From assembly GCA_015067715.1 (NCBI GenBank), contig SVLY01000017.1:1-47608 (forward strand): DNA of 47,608 nt, in the 5' to 3' direction. Made by a program: the position numbers and the translations under genes. A model generated the notes under the pieces. The model saw only the letters and a list, made by a program, of their open reading frames with translations. It had not been told where the DNA came from and ran no database searches. The stretch comes from Oscillospiraceae bacterium. GTDB taxonomy: Bacteria; Bacillota; Clostridia; Oscillospirales; QAMX01. Below, in pieces: positions 23,049 to 31,716 of the stretch (position 1 is the stretch's first letter; each line of letters begins with the position of its first letter).

Positions 23049-23999
23049 GTGAAAACCTGGTTGCTCCCCGAAAAAGGGAATTTTTATAAAGCAAACCTTC
23101 ACTGTCACTCCACCGTGTCCGACGGAAGATGGAGCCTTGAGAAGCTTAAGGAAGAATATCAAAAACGCGGGTACTCTGTAATCGCCTTTTCAGATCACGA
23201 CTACTGTCACAGCCACCCCGAATTAAACGACGGGAGTTTTCTTGCTCTGACGTCCTTCGAGGCAGATATCAGCGATAACGTTGTGGAAAGCAGTCACTAC
23301 CGCAGGTGCTATCACCTTAACTGCATTGCCAAAAACGAACTCTCCGACGGTGCGGAAATACTTCCCACACCCAATTACCGGGATCTGGGGGCAATAAACG
23401 AGTATATTGCAAAGATGAACGAAAAGGGCTTTCTCGTCAGCTTCAACCACCCCAACTGGTCACTTCAGAACGTAAACGACTACGCCGGGCTGAAGGGGCT
23501 TTTTGCCAGCGAGATCTACACCCATGCGGCATACGTCGAAGGCATCGACAGTAACCAGGAAATGGCCTACGACCATATTCTCCGGGCAGGAAACAGGATA
23601 CGCTGCCTTATGACCGACGATAACCACGATGAATTCCCGGCAGATCATCCCCTCAACGACTCCTTCGGGGGCTACGTCGTTATCAAAGCGCAGGCGCTTG
23701 CTTACCCGGAAATAATATCGGCTTTGGAGGCAGGAAATTTCTATTCGTCAATGGGGCCGGAGATATATTCGCTCTATGTGGAAAACAACAGACTTTACGT
23801 TGAATGCTCCCCCGCCAGAAGTATTAACATGACCACCGCCGGCAGACGTTGCGGAGTTGCCCGTGCCGCCGCCGGCCAAACGATAACCCGCGCAGACTTT
23901 GCAATTGAGCCCGACGACGGCTACGTTCGCCTGCAGATAACCGACAGGGAAGGGCTTCGGGCAAACACCAACGCATTCTTCATCGACAGCCTCGAATAG
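23049..23999 (+). CDS. PHP-domain metal-dependent phosphoesterase
   Basis: A 316-residue protein with start codon GTG at 23049, chosen for the AAAGGAAAGGAAG site just ahead. Metal motifs: NLHCHSTVSDGRW near 16-28, AFSDHDY near 47, SFEADIS near 72, SFNHPNW near 135, and MTDDNHDEFP near 196 in place of the usual SDAH. This variant is seen in PHP proteins annotated as carbohydrate- or nucleotide-phosphate hydrolases. The C-terminal 90 residues (SMGPEIYSLYVENNRLYVE) are beta-rich and typical of this subgroup. Monocistronic, with its own promoter and terminator. The substrate is unknown. Confidence 0.8.
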   Translation: MKTWLLPEKGNFYKANLHCHSTVSDGRWSLEKLKEEYQKRGYSVIAFSDHDYCHSHPELNDGSFLALTSFEADISDNVVESSHYRRCYHLNCIAKNELSDGAEILPTPNYRDLGAINEYIAKMNEKGFLVSFNHPNWSLQNVNDYAGLKGLFASEIYTHAAYVEGIDSNQEMAYDHILRAGNRIRCLMTDDNHDEFPADHPLNDSFGGYVVIKAQALAYPEIISALEAGNFYSSMGPEIYSLYVENNRLYVECSPARSINMTTAGRRCGVARAAAGQTITRADFAIEPDDGYVRLQITDREGLRANTNAFFIDSLE

Positions 24000-24020
24000 C
24001 CAGGATATGACGCGGAAAGC

Positions 24021-24058
24021 AAAAAAAGACGGAGAGCGAAAAACACTCTCCGTCTTTT
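24021..24058. terminator. Bidirectional terminator between the PHP gene and rplL
   Basis: Seven A, then GACGGAGAG (24028-24036), ten-base loop, CTCTCCGTC (24046-24054), then four T. It serves the plus-strand PHP gene and, with a long U-run, the minus-strand rplL end. Confidence 0.9.
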
Positions 24059-24096
24059 GGTTTTGAATTAAGCAATTTTTCCCAGAGGGAATAAAC

Positions 24097-24477
24097 TTAC
24101 TTGATCTCGACCTTGGCGCCGACTTCTTCGAGCTTGGCCTTGATGGCTTCGGCTTCGTCCTTCTGGATGTTCTCCTTGATGGGCTTGGGGCAGCTCTCGA
24201 CAAGCTCCTTGGCTTCCTTGAGGCCAAGACCGGTGATGTCGCGAACGACCTTGATGACCTGGAGCTTCTGGGCGCCGAACTCGGCGAGAACAGGAGTGAA
24301 CTCGGTCTTCTCTTCTTCAACAGGAGCAGCAGCGGCTGCGGGAGCAGCGGCGACAGCCATGGGAGCAGCGGCGGAAACGCCGAACTCTTCCTCGAGAGCC
24401 TTTACGAGCTCAGAGAGCTCAAGAACGGTGAGAGCCTTAACTTCTTCGATAAGGGCAGTAATCTTTTCGCTTGCCAT
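24097..24477 (-). CDS. rplL: Ribosomal protein L7/L12
   Basis: Acidic stalk protein of the large ribosomal subunit, present in several copies and recruiting translation factors. The 126-residue sequence has all parts: an N-terminal dimerisation helix ([21 protein letters not shown]), an Ala-rich hinge with many Ala-Pro near 36-52, and the C-terminal domain with [20 protein letters not shown] and [13 protein letters not shown]. Last gene of the rpmG-to-rplL run, before a strong terminator. Ordinary. Confidence 0.98.
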   Translation of the reverse strand: MASEKITALIEEVKALTVLELSELVKALEEEFGVSAAAPMAVAAAPAAAAAPVEEEKTEFTPVLAEFGAQKLQVIKVVRDITGLGLKEAKELVESCPKPIKENIQKDEAEAIKAKLEEVGAKVEIK

Positions 24478-24502
24478 TGTAATTTTCCTCCTAAATTTTG
24501 GG

Positions 24503-25042
24503 TTATGCAGCTGTTTCGTTTTTCTTCTCCGCGATAGCGTTCAGCGCTACGCACAGACCGCGGATGTTTCCGTTGAGAACGTTGACAAAGCCCGAGATCG
24601 GGGCATTGAAACCGCCCAACACCTGTGCGATAAGGACTTCTCTCGACGGCAGCTTAGCAAGAGCGTCGACGCCATCCTTATCAATGACTTTACCCTCGAC
24701 AAATCCGGCCTTAATAACAAAGGCGCCCTTGGACTTCTCGGAGTATTCGGAAAGAATCTTCGCTGCCGCGACGGGATCAGTGCTGGTTGCGAGAGCGGTG
24801 GTACCGTTCAGGCAATCCTTCAGCTCACCAAGACCGCAGTTGTCGGCGGCGCGACCGAGAAGAGTGTTCTTGACAACACTGTACTCAACGCCTGCCTTGC
24901 GGAGCTGGCGACGAAGCGCGGTATCGGCTTCGACGGTGATACCCTTGTAATCGCAGATGACACCGGCAGTTGCTCCCTGAAGTCTCTCAGTGAGAACCTG
25001 AACAGTATTCTGCTTTGCGGCGAGTACCTTTCCAGATGGCAT
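24503..25042 (-). CDS. rplJ: Ribosomal protein L10
   Basis: Stalk base protein that binds 23S rRNA and carries the L7/L12 dimers; with L12 it also represses its own operon by binding the leader. 179 residues. The frame opens three codons earlier at a GTG (25051), but the ATG at 25042 sits eight bases after GGAGG and gives the usual start [15 protein letters not shown]. The body ([28 protein letters not shown]) is typical. An L10 leader lies upstream. Confidence 0.98.
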   Translation of the reverse strand: MPSGKVLAAKQNTVQVLTERLQGATAGVICDYKGITVEADTALRRQLRKAGVEYSVVKNTLLGRAADNCGLGELKDCLNGTTALATSTDPVAAAKILSEYSEKSKGAFVIKAGFVEGKVIDKDGVDALAKLPSREVLIAQVLGGFNAPISGFVNVLNGNIRGLCVALNAIAEKKNETAA

Positions 25043-25099
25043 GGATTTCACCTCCGTTTGATGATATAAAGCCTATATCCAAAACGGAACATAAATAAC

Positions 25100-25226
25100 G
25101 TCCCGCATTCCGAAGAACGCGGGACGGGATCTTGTCATGACATGGCTGTACACGAACTGTTCTCATCCTCGGCAGGTATTACACCAACCCGTGCATTGCA
25201 AGGGGCAGGATTCCTGCTGTCTTCGG
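25100..25226 (-). promoter_or_regulatory. L10 leader (autoregulatory RNA of rplJL)
   Basis: In the 275-base gap between rplA and rplJ the minus strand contains CCGAAGACAGCAGG (up to 25226) and, further on, CCTGCCGAGG (25167-25176), the conserved pieces of the Firmicutes L10 leader that pair with each other and bind L10(L12)4. A hairpin with a four-base loop (25100-25110 with 25115-25125) follows, but only a weak U-rich stretch comes after it, so control could be by attenuation or processing. Recognition is from memory of the family consensus. Confidence 0.8.
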
Positions 25227-25317
25227 AAAAAGGCTTTATTTTATTATTGACGGACATCGGCCCCGGCCCTTTATCGACAGGGGCGGATCCCGTTAATAAA
25301 CATTAGAAAAATTCAGA

Positions 25318-26019
25318 TCAGACGATCTCGGAAACGCGGGAAGTGTTGATCTTAACACCGGGGCCCATGGTCGAAGTGACGACGCAGGACTTGATGTACT
25401 GACCCTTGGCTGCCGCGGGCTTTGCCTTGACGATGGCGTTGGTCAGGGTGGTCAGGTTCTCAAGGAGCTTTTCCTTGCCGAAGGAGACCTTGCCGATGGG
25501 GCAGTGGATGATGTTGGTACGGTCGAGACGGTACTCGATCTTACCGGCCTTAAGCTCTTTGATAGCCTTGGCGACGTCGGGGGTGACGGTGCCGGCCTTG
25601 GGGTTGGGCATGAGACCCTTAGGACCAAGGACACGGCCGATACGGCCAACAACGCCCATCATGTCGGGAGTGGCAACTGCCACGTCGAAATCAAAGAAGT
25701 TTTCCTTCTGGATGCGCTGGACAAGGTCCTCAGCACCGACAACGTCGGCACCTGCGGCCTTGGCTTCTTCGGCCTTGGCGTCGCGGGCAAAGACAAGAAC
25801 GCGAACGGTCTTACCGGTGCCGTTGGGAAGGACGACTGCGCCTCTGACCTGCTGGTCGGCGTGACGGGAGTCAACACCGAGGCGGATGTGGCATTCGACG
25901 GTCTCGTCGAACTTAGCCTTGGAATTTGCGCAGACGACCTCAAGGGCTTCGCCGGGCTCGTGCTGCTTCTGTTTATCGTAGGACTTTACGCTGTCCTGAT
26001 ACTTTTTACCTCTGAACAC
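25318..26019 (-). CDS. rplA: Ribosomal protein L1
   Basis: Large-subunit protein of the mobile L1 stalk. 233 residues with normal domains: [27 protein letters not shown] split over residues 40-66, and [18 protein letters not shown] near 135. The ORF extends to 26055, but the codon at 26019 (GTG) has AGGAGG eight bases before it at 26029-26034 and starts the protein as [14 protein letters not shown] after Met, as in the family. The 126-base gap to rplK contains small GC-rich inverted repeats and no gene. Confidence 0.97.
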   Translation of the reverse strand: MFRGKKYQDSVKSYDKQKQHEPGEALEVVCANSKAKFDETVECHIRLGVDSRHADQQVRGAVVLPNGTGKTVRVLVFARDAKAEEAKAAGADVVGAEDLVQRIQKENFFDFDVAVATPDMMGVVGRIGRVLGPKGLMPNPKAGTVTPDVAKAIKELKAGKIEYRLDRTNIIHCPIGKVSFGKEKLLENLTTLTNAIVKAKPAAAKGQYIKSCVVTSTMGPGVKINTSRVSEIV

Positions 26020-26145
26020 TTTTTCTTCCTCCTGAATGTGGTATTTTCGGACCAACCTTTACGAAAGGTAATTGCCGTGGTCAGTTTCTTCCGCGCTTAT
26101 TCGCGGAGAAGCTGTTCCGCGGACTATCCTCCCACGTGCCGGATG

Positions 26146-26571
26146 TCAGTCGTCGACGACAACGCCCATGCTGCGGCAGGTGCCCATGATCATGCTCATG
26201 GCGCCTTCCAGATCCTTGGCGTTAAGGTCGGGCATTTTGGTCTCGGCGATCTTCTGGACCGCTTCGCGGCTGATGTGAGCTACCTTGGTCTTGTTGGGAA
26301 CGCCGGAACCGCTGTCCAGGCCAACTTCCTTAAGAACAAGTGCTGCTGCAGGCGGAGTCTTGGTGATGAACGAGAAAGTTCTGTCCGCGTAGCAGGTGAT
26401 AACAACGGGGATCTTGAAGCCAACGTTGTTCTTGGTGCGCTCGTTGAACTCTTTAACGAAGCCCATGATGTTCAGGCCGTAAGGAGCAAGAGCGGGACCG
26501 ACCGGAGGACCGGCGGTGGCCTTTCCGGCGTTTATCTGAAGTTTGACATATCCTGTAATCTTCTGTGCCAT
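26146..26571 (-). CDS. rplK: Ribosomal protein L11
   Basis: Large-subunit protein that binds the GTPase-associated 23S region and is needed for the stringent response. 141 residues, standard: [20 protein letters not shown] with [20 protein letters not shown] following, and a C-terminal RNA-binding domain ending [11 protein letters not shown]. It follows nusG by 32 bases. Ordinary. Confidence 0.98.
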   Translation of the reverse strand: MAQKITGYVKLQINAGKATAGPPVGPALAPYGLNIMGFVKEFNERTKNNVGFKIPVVITCYADRTFSFITKTPPAAALVLKEVGLDSGSGVPNKTKVAHISREAVQKIAETKMPDLNAKDLEGAMSMIMGTCRSMGVVVDD

Positions 26572-26603
26572 ATTAAATGTTTACCTCCCGAATGTTGCGG
26601 GGA

Positions 26604-27128
26604 CTATTCCTCGTCGGCTTCCACGTCTGCCGTGTCAAGCTCAACGGAAGTATCTCTGCCGAACATTGAAATTTTTACCTTCACCTTACGTTTGTCGTCG
26701 GAGAGCTCTTCGACAGTGCCCATAAAGCCCTCGAACGGACCGTCGGTGATCCTTATTCTGTCGCCCGGGGCTACGGAGACGATAACTTCATCGCGCTCCA
26801 CGCCGAGCTTAATGACTTCCTGCTCTGTGAGGGGGACCGGCTTGGAGCCGGGGCCGACAAAGCTTGTCACGCCGCGGATGTTGCGGACGATGTGCCAGCT
26901 TTCGTCATTCATGACCATCTTGACCAGCACGTATCCGGGAAACACCTTGCGGGTGATCTCCTCCTGGCGGTTATCTTTGATCTCCGTTACCTTTTCGACG
27001 GGGATCATAACCTCAAGGATAAGATCCTGAAGTCCGTGATTTTCAACTGTTTTTTCGATCGTTGTGGCGACCTTGTTCTCATACCCGGAATAGGTATGGA
27101 TAACGTACCACCTTGCGTCTGCTGCCAT
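26604..27128 (-). CDS. nusG: Transcription termination/antitermination factor NusG
   Basis: Binds RNA polymerase beside the clamp and, through its KOW domain, other factors or the ribosome. 174 residues. The NGN domain starts RWYVIHTYSGYENKVATTIE; the region FPGYVLVKMVMNDESWHIVR is typical; the KOW domain is VAPGDRIRITDGPFEGFMG near 122. ATG at 27128 agrees with the family. Standard position between secE and rplK. Confidence 0.98.
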   Translation of the reverse strand: MAADARWYVIHTYSGYENKVATTIEKTVENHGLQDLILEVMIPVEKVTEIKDNRQEEITRKVFPGYVLVKMVMNDESWHIVRNIRGVTSFVGPGSKPVPLTEQEVIKLGVERDEVIVSVAPGDRIRITDGPFEGFMGTVEELSDDKRKVKVKISMFGRDTSVELDTADVEADEE

Positions 27129-27148
27129 CCGTTCAACCTCTTGTCAAA

Positions 27149-27451
27149 TCAGAAGAGACCGATGACCAGCGAAAGTCCTTCTCTGAAAACGACGTCCGCC
27201 AAGATCACGATTCCGCTGATGATGACTGTGACAACGGCAACAACGAGCGTACTCTTGCAAACCTGCTTAAAGCTGGGCCAAGTTACCTTTTTTGCCTCGC
27301 TGCGGAGTTCCTTGAACCATCTGACAATGGCTCTCCAGAAACGAACAAGGAAAAACGGCTTTTTATCCTTCTTGGACTTCTCTTCCTTTGCGGGTTTGAC
27401 AGGAGCGGCGTCTTCGGCAAGATTGAGCTTATCGTTCTTGTTGTCTGCCAT
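27149..27451 (-). CDS. secE: Preprotein translocase subunit SecE
   Basis: Small essential subunit of the SecYEG channel. 100 residues: an Ala/Lys-rich N-terminal extension of about 30 residues, the amphipathic cytoplasmic helix FWRAIVRWFKELRSEAKKV with TWPSFKQ, and one membrane helix (TLVVAVVTVIISGIVILAD). Slightly longer than the minimal Gram-positive SecE because of the charged N-terminus. Context between rpmG and nusG confirms it. Confidence 0.96.
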   Translation of the reverse strand: MADNKNDKLNLAEDAAPVKPAKEEKSKKDKKPFFLVRFWRAIVRWFKELRSEAKKVTWPSFKQVCKSTLVVAVVTVIISGIVILADVVFREGLSLVIGLF

Positions 27452-27490
27452 CAGTTTACCACCCTTTCTCTCATTTCCGGGAAGATTCCG

Positions 27491-27640
27491 TCACTTGGTT
27501 TCCCTGTGAAGGGTATGCTTGCGGCAGAATCGGCAGTACTTCATCCGCTCAAGCCGGTCCGGATTGTTTTTCTTGTTCTTCGAAGTATCGTAGTTACGCT
27601 GTTTGCACTCCGTGCAAGCAAGAGTTATCCTGACTCTCAT
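27491..27640 (-). CDS. rpmG: Ribosomal protein L33 (zinc-binding form)
   Basis: A 49-residue gene, below common ORF length limits. It translates to [20 protein letters not shown] and further [19 protein letters not shown], ending [10 protein letters not shown]. Cys9/Cys12 and Cys36/Cys39 form the zinc ribbon of the C+ type. ATG at 27640 follows GGAGGTGCCGTTATAGT. First gene of the ribosomal run, 85 bases after the promoter, 39 bases before secE: the usual order. Confidence 0.97.
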   Translation of the reverse strand: MRVRITLACTECKQRNYDTSKNKKNNPDRLERMKYCRFCRKHTLHRETK

Positions 27641-27719
27641 ACTATAACGGCACCTCCTGTAAGTTTTGCCTCCCTAAAAAAAGCCATAAAATAAAGACCT
27701 TTTTTCATAGGTAATACGA

Positions 27720-27748
27720 ATTATACCACTACCGAGAAAAAAAGTCAA
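27720..27748 (-). promoter_or_regulatory. Promoter of rpmG-secE-nusG-rplKAJL
   Basis: Minus strand TTGACT (27743-27748), 17 bases, TATAAT (27720-27725). Strong near-consensus promoter in an AT-rich gap; start near 27713. Confidence 0.85.
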
Positions 27749-27790
27749 TAGGCAATTTTATATTTTTTTATTTTTCCCCCAAAATTTTTC

Positions 27791-28192
27791 TCACTTGGGG
27801 TTGACGATATCCCGCCAGTCAAGGTCGCCCCGGGCAAGACCGTGGATGAGGACCTCTGCCGTGGCAACGTTTGTAGCTATGGGCACGTTGTGGAGGTCGC
27901 AAAGACGGAGAAGAGGCATAACGTCGGGCTCGTGGGCGCCGGCGGTTATGGGGTCTCTCAGGAAAATGACCATGTCGATCTCGTTATAGGCAATGCGCGC
28001 GCCGATCTGCTGATCGCCGCCCTGGGGGCCGGAAAGAAATCTGTGGACCTTAAGACCAGTGGCCTCTGCCACCAGCTTACCGGTGGTACCGGTTGCAAAG
28101 AGATTATGATTGGCAAGAACACCGCAATATGCGATGCATATCTGAACCATGAGTTCTTTTTTCTTATCGTGGGCTATAAAAGCAATATTCAT
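27791..28192 (-). CDS. mgsA: Methylglyoxal synthase
   Basis: Converts dihydroxyacetone phosphate to methylglyoxal and phosphate, a bypass of lower glycolysis under phosphate limitation. 133 residues, full length. [14 protein letters not shown] at the start; [16 protein letters not shown] near 32-47 binds phosphate; [14 protein letters not shown] near 54-67 holds the catalytic Asp; [12 protein letters not shown] near 80-91 holds His. It has its own promoter. In several clostridia this gene closes the mre/min cluster, and it does so here after minD. Confidence 0.97.
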   Translation of the reverse strand: MNIAFIAHDKKKELMVQICIAYCGVLANHNLFATGTTGKLVAEATGLKVHRFLSGPQGGDQQIGARIAYNEIDMVIFLRDPITAGAHEPDVMPLLRLCDLHNVPIATNVATAEVLIHGLARGDLDWRDIVNPK

Positions 28193-28251
28193 TCAGTCTA
28201 TCCTCCTTGCAGGGGCATGCGGCAGTCCGCCCGCAAAAACCCGTGTACATT

Positions 28252-28279
28252 ATTATACATCATTTTTGCTCATATTCAA
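28252..28279 (-). promoter_or_regulatory. Promoter of mgsA
   Basis: Minus strand TTGAAT (28274-28279), 16 bases, TATAAT (28252-28257), in the 105-base gap after minD. Start near 28245; AAGGAGGATAG precedes the ATG. Confidence 0.7.
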
Positions 28280-28297
28280 GTGGTAAATGAAAATTTG

Positions 28298-29047
28298 TTA
28301 AAAATAACCGTAAAAACTTTCGTTGGACACCCGTTTTCCGCAAAGTCTTCCTGCTATAACGGCAATATCGGGGCCCGCTTTGCTCTTTACGGCCAGCAAA
28401 GGCACGCCCGCGCTGAAGGCGTCGGCCACGGCGCGGTCCTCTCTCACGATGCCGAAAAGCCTGAGCCCCAGCTCGTCCATGGATCCGTCCACCGTCCAGG
28501 AGCTGCCTTTTTTCAGCCGTCTTTTATCAACGCGGTTCAGGATAAGCCGGATGTCCGAAAGCCCAAGCTCCTCCAAAACGCCCACAGCGGCGGCGGAATC
28601 TCTGAGACAGGGGGTGTCCGGCGTGGTCACGATGAACGCCCGCTGGGCTTCCGGAGCAATGAATCTCAGCCCGCTTCCGATCCCCGCAGGAGCGTCCAGA
28701 AGCACGACGTCAAACTCCTCTCTGAGCCTGTCCGCCATTTGTCCGAACTCTTCTTCTCCAAACTTCTCGCCGGACACGGCCGTTGACGGCAGGAGGTAGA
28801 GCCCCGGAAAATCCGGATGGGCGAGCAGAGCCCGCTCAAGCTCCACCCTGCCGGAAAGCACGTCTCCGATATCAAACACCACGTTCTCGGCCAGGCCAAG
28901 GGCAATATCCAGATTTCGCAGACCAAAGTCACAGTCAACTGCGGCAACTTTTTTTCCTTCTCCCGCAAGGACACAGGCCAAAGCCGCCGTAACCGCGGTT
29001 TTTCCCGTTCCGCCCTTACCCGAGGCGATCAGGATTATCTCAGACAT
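28298..29047 (-). CDS. minD: MinD-like septum-site ATPase
   Basis: A 249-residue ParA-family ATPase. The deviant Walker A is SGKGGTGKTAVTAALA near 9-24, with the signature Lys; VDCDFGLRNLDIALG follows near 39-53 and LLDAPAGIGSG near 115. The DNA- or membrane-spatial cue would normally be a C-terminal amphipathic helix; here the end (GRLCGKRVSNESFYGYF) does not look amphipathic and is a little short. No minC or minE is in the window. Position behind mrdA matches the clostridial mre/min cluster. Division-site placement is likely but the partner is missing; another ParA-like role is possible. Confidence 0.82.
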   Translation of the reverse strand: MSEIILIASGKGGTGKTAVTAALACVLAGEGKKVAAVDCDFGLRNLDIALGLAENVVFDIGDVLSGRVELERALLAHPDFPGLYLLPSTAVSGEKFGEEEFGQMADRLREEFDVVLLDAPAGIGSGLRFIAPEAQRAFIVTTPDTPCLRDSAAAVGVLEELGLSDIRLILNRVDKRRLKKGSSWTVDGSMDELGLRLFGIVREDRAVADAFSAGVPLLAVKSKAGPDIAVIAGRLCGKRVSNESFYGYF

Positions 29048-29084
29048 CGGTATCCGTCCTTTCCGAAATTAACATAATGTAGCC

Positions 29085-31169
29085 TCAGCCGCCCACCAGC
29101 TGTTCCGCGCCGGCTGCGGAGTATTCCTCCTGAAGGGCGAAATAGGTTTTGAAGATCTCAAGGGCAATGGGGGCAATGCCGTTGCCGCTTCCGCCGTGCT
29201 CAACGATAACCGCAACTGCGATCTCCGGAGAATCAAAGGGGCCGAAGGCGACGAAAACGCTGTTCGCGGTACCGTCGGGCACCTGAACCGAGCCGGTCTT
29301 GCCGCCCACGTGGACCTCGTAATCGCTGAATATCTTTGCGGCGGTACCGTTTTCCGTAACCTCGGACATACCCTGGAGAACGGTCTCGTGGGTCTCGGGG
29401 GACATCTCGATACGGTGGGCGATGACCGACTGGGTGGCGTTGACGACGGAGGAATAGTCGGACTCGGTGACGTATTTCAGCAGGTGGCACTCATATCTGG
29501 TGCCGCCGTTTGCCAGAGTGGCAATGGCGTTTGCGATCTGCAGGGGGGTGAACATATTGTAGCTCTGGCCGATGGCCGCCTGCAAAAGGTCGCCGCCCAC
29601 CCACTCTTCGCCAACCGCCGCCAGCTTTGACTCGCGGGACGCGGCGTAGCCCTTGGACTCGCCGGGGATCTCAATTCCCGTATACTCTCCAAGGCCAAAG
29701 GCCGAAGCGTAGTCCGCCAGAATGTCGATATCCAGGTTTCTCACGGCTTCGTAGAAGAAGTAGTTGCAGGAATTACTCAGCGCGGAGATGACCGTCTGAT
29801 CTCCGTGGGTGACGTAGTTATTGTCGCTGTAGATCCAGCATTCGGGCTGGAAGTCATCATAGAGGGTGTAGATGCCAAGGTCCTCGATGACGGTATCCGG
29901 CTGGATAACGTCCTCCTCAAGGCAGGCGACGGAGGTGACGACCTTGAACATTGAGCCCGGGGAGTAGATACCGCTGACGGCGCGGTTGAACATGGGCAAA
30001 AGCTCGTCTGCGGCAAGCTCGTTGTACTTTTCGTTGTAGGTGGAGAGGTCAAAGGTGGGGTAAGAGGCAATGGCAAGTATCTCTCCGCTGTTAACGTCAA
30101 TAACAACTGCCGCACCGCCGCCAACGTCGGTGGGGTATTCCTCCGGATCTTCAATGCCCCGGGCGACCATGAGTCCGATCTGGGAAGCAAGCGCCTCCTC
30201 AACGGCGGCCTGGAGCTTAAGATCCAGGGTGAGCATGATATTGTTTCCCGCGGCGGCCTCGGAGCGAACCGTTTGGCTCACCACACGGCCGTTTTCGTCC
30301 AGCTCGTAGGTGATGCGGCCGTCGGTGCCGCGCAGGTATTTTTCAAAGGCTTTTTCGGCACCCTCTTTGCCAACGGTGTCGTTCATGGCGTAGCCAAGGG
30401 CTGAATAAGCCTCGTACTCCTCCGCCCAGATACGTCCCACGTAGCCCAGCATATGGGCGGCGTAGCCCGTGGCGTACTCGCGCTCGTAAGCGCAGACGGG
30501 TCTGACGCCCCGGAGAAGCCATTCGTTGCCCCCAAGGGCAAGACAAAGCTCCCTGTCGACCTCGTAGGCGAAGATAAAGGGGTTCGCGTAGGCAAAATCG
30601 TACCGAACCATGTTGAACCTCACGCCGATAACGGCGCGGGCTGTGGGGTAGTCCATGTCCGGGCTAATCTCAAAATACTCCCGCAGGGCGTCCATAAGCT
30701 CCTGGGCGCTCATATTGGGGTTCCAGTCCCTGTCCTCCATAAACGAGGAGAAGGACGCGCTTTTCTCCTCGGGATCCAGCCAGCTTGGGACGAACTGAAG
30801 TCTGTCCGGCTCAAGGGGGACCGTATCTGCCCGGGGAGACACGCCGTATTCGGCGCAAAGGTCAATAAGCCCGGCAATTGTCTCGTTCTGAACGGAACGG
30901 TCCCAAAGGCCGTACTCAAGCTGAATATTGTTGACAATACGGTTGGAGACCATGGCCCGGCCGTAGCGGTCGGTGATCTCGCCCCGCATTGCGTCCGTTG
31001 AAAGGGTGACGGAATAGGTCTCCACCGTGTCCTCACGGCGGTCGTTAATCCCGGCGGCCTCTGCCGTAAGCTGGAGCCTGGCAAGGCGGACTATCATTAT
31101 AAGGGAGAAGCCCAGAGCCATAACGGCCACAAGGCTGACTCTCCACACGTTTTTTCCGAAATCGTTCAT
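29085..31169 (-). CDS. mrdA: Penicillin-binding protein 2 (elongation transpeptidase)
   Basis: Class B penicillin-binding protein of the rod complex, 694 residues. One membrane anchor near 12-30 (SLVAVMALGFSLIMIVRLA), a dimerisation region with RGEITDRYGRAMVSN near 62-76, and a transpeptidase domain: nucleophile Ser406 in SPGSMFKVV, SNSCNYFFYE near 472, and GGKTGSVQVP near 627. The insertion between 95 and 180 contains extra charged sequence. It follows mreD by 12 bases. No RodA glycosyltransferase gene is next to it, although such a pair is common. Confidence 0.94.
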   Translation of the reverse strand: MNDFGKNVWRVSLVAVMALGFSLIMIVRLARLQLTAEAAGINDRREDTVETYSVTLSTDAMRGEITDRYGRAMVSNRIVNNIQLEYGLWDRSVQNETIAGLIDLCAEYGVSPRADTVPLEPDRLQFVPSWLDPEEKSASFSSFMEDRDWNPNMSAQELMDALREYFEISPDMDYPTARAVIGVRFNMVRYDFAYANPFIFAYEVDRELCLALGGNEWLLRGVRPVCAYEREYATGYAAHMLGYVGRIWAEEYEAYSALGYAMNDTVGKEGAEKAFEKYLRGTDGRITYELDENGRVVSQTVRSEAAAGNNIMLTLDLKLQAAVEEALASQIGLMVARGIEDPEEYPTDVGGGAAVVIDVNSGEILAIASYPTFDLSTYNEKYNELAADELLPMFNRAVSGIYSPGSMFKVVTSVACLEEDVIQPDTVIEDLGIYTLYDDFQPECWIYSDNNYVTHGDQTVISALSNSCNYFFYEAVRNLDIDILADYASAFGLGEYTGIEIPGESKGYAASRESKLAAVGEEWVGGDLLQAAIGQSYNMFTPLQIANAIATLANGGTRYECHLLKYVTESDYSSVVNATQSVIAHRIEMSPETHETVLQGMSEVTENGTAAKIFSDYEVHVGGKTGSVQVPDGTANSVFVAFGPFDSPEIAVAVIVEHGGSGNGIAPIALEIFKTYFALQEEYSAAGAEQLVGG

Positions 31170-31181
31170 AGAAAAGCCTCG

Positions 31182-31709
31182 TTATCCAATGAGCAGATCG
31201 TCCTTTTTGAAAAACCTGCGCATGATCAGCGAAGGAGCCGCCGCAACCGGGGAAAGACAGGCCGAATACAGAAGTCCCGGCAGCAATACGCTCACAACTG
31301 CGGAAAGATCCGCCTTGCCGAACAGGTAGAAAAAGAGGAAGAACCTGAAAAACTCGCTGACGAAATAGATCACACAGCCCCAGCCCAGTATCGCGGTAAA
31401 GCTTTTCCGGAAAAGCTCGGGAGAAACTGTGCCCACCAAAGCGCCGCTGACAAGATAGAAAACCGTGTAAAGACAAAAGCTCTGTCCGCATACGCCGTCC
31501 GCCAGAAAACCGGCGGCAACTCCGCAGAACAGACCCGCCCAGGGGCCGTCCAGAACGGCCACCGCCGCCACAACAAAGGGCAAAAGGGAGGGAATGCTGT
31601 CAAAAACTTTAAGCCGGGGCAAAACCGTGGTCTCGGCGGCGCATATAAGCACCATCCAGACAAACAGTACGGCGCTTTTCACCGCTATCTCAGCTTTACT
31701 GTATTTCAC
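31182..31709 (-). CDS. mreD: Rod shape-determining protein MreD
   Basis: A 175-residue membrane protein with five or six hydrophobic helices, between mreC and mrdA. The pattern (KSAVLFVWMVLICAAETTVLP, SLLPFVVAAVAVLDGPWAGLF, GFLADGVCGQSFCLYTVFYL) matches MreD, which stabilises the elongation complex. The start is GTG at 31709; the mreC stop is eight bases earlier. Sequence of MreD is poorly conserved, so the call rests on topology plus position. Confidence 0.88.
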   Translation of the reverse strand: MKYSKAEIAVKSAVLFVWMVLICAAETTVLPRLKVFDSIPSLLPFVVAAVAVLDGPWAGLFCGVAAGFLADGVCGQSFCLYTVFYLVSGALVGTVSPELFRKSFTAILGWGCVIYFVSEFFRFFLFFYLFGKADLSAVVSVLLPGLLYSACLSPVAAAPSLIMRRFFKKDDLLIG

Positions 31710-31716
31710 GGAGCGC

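Noticed and set aside
25504-27030. 508-residue plus-strand frame across rplA, rplK and nusG
   Set aside because: Antisense to certain ribosomal genes and without family features.
27755-27795. Terminator directly after mgsA
   Set aside because: A weak CCCCAA/TTGGGG pairing exists, but the minus strand that follows is A-rich, not U-rich.
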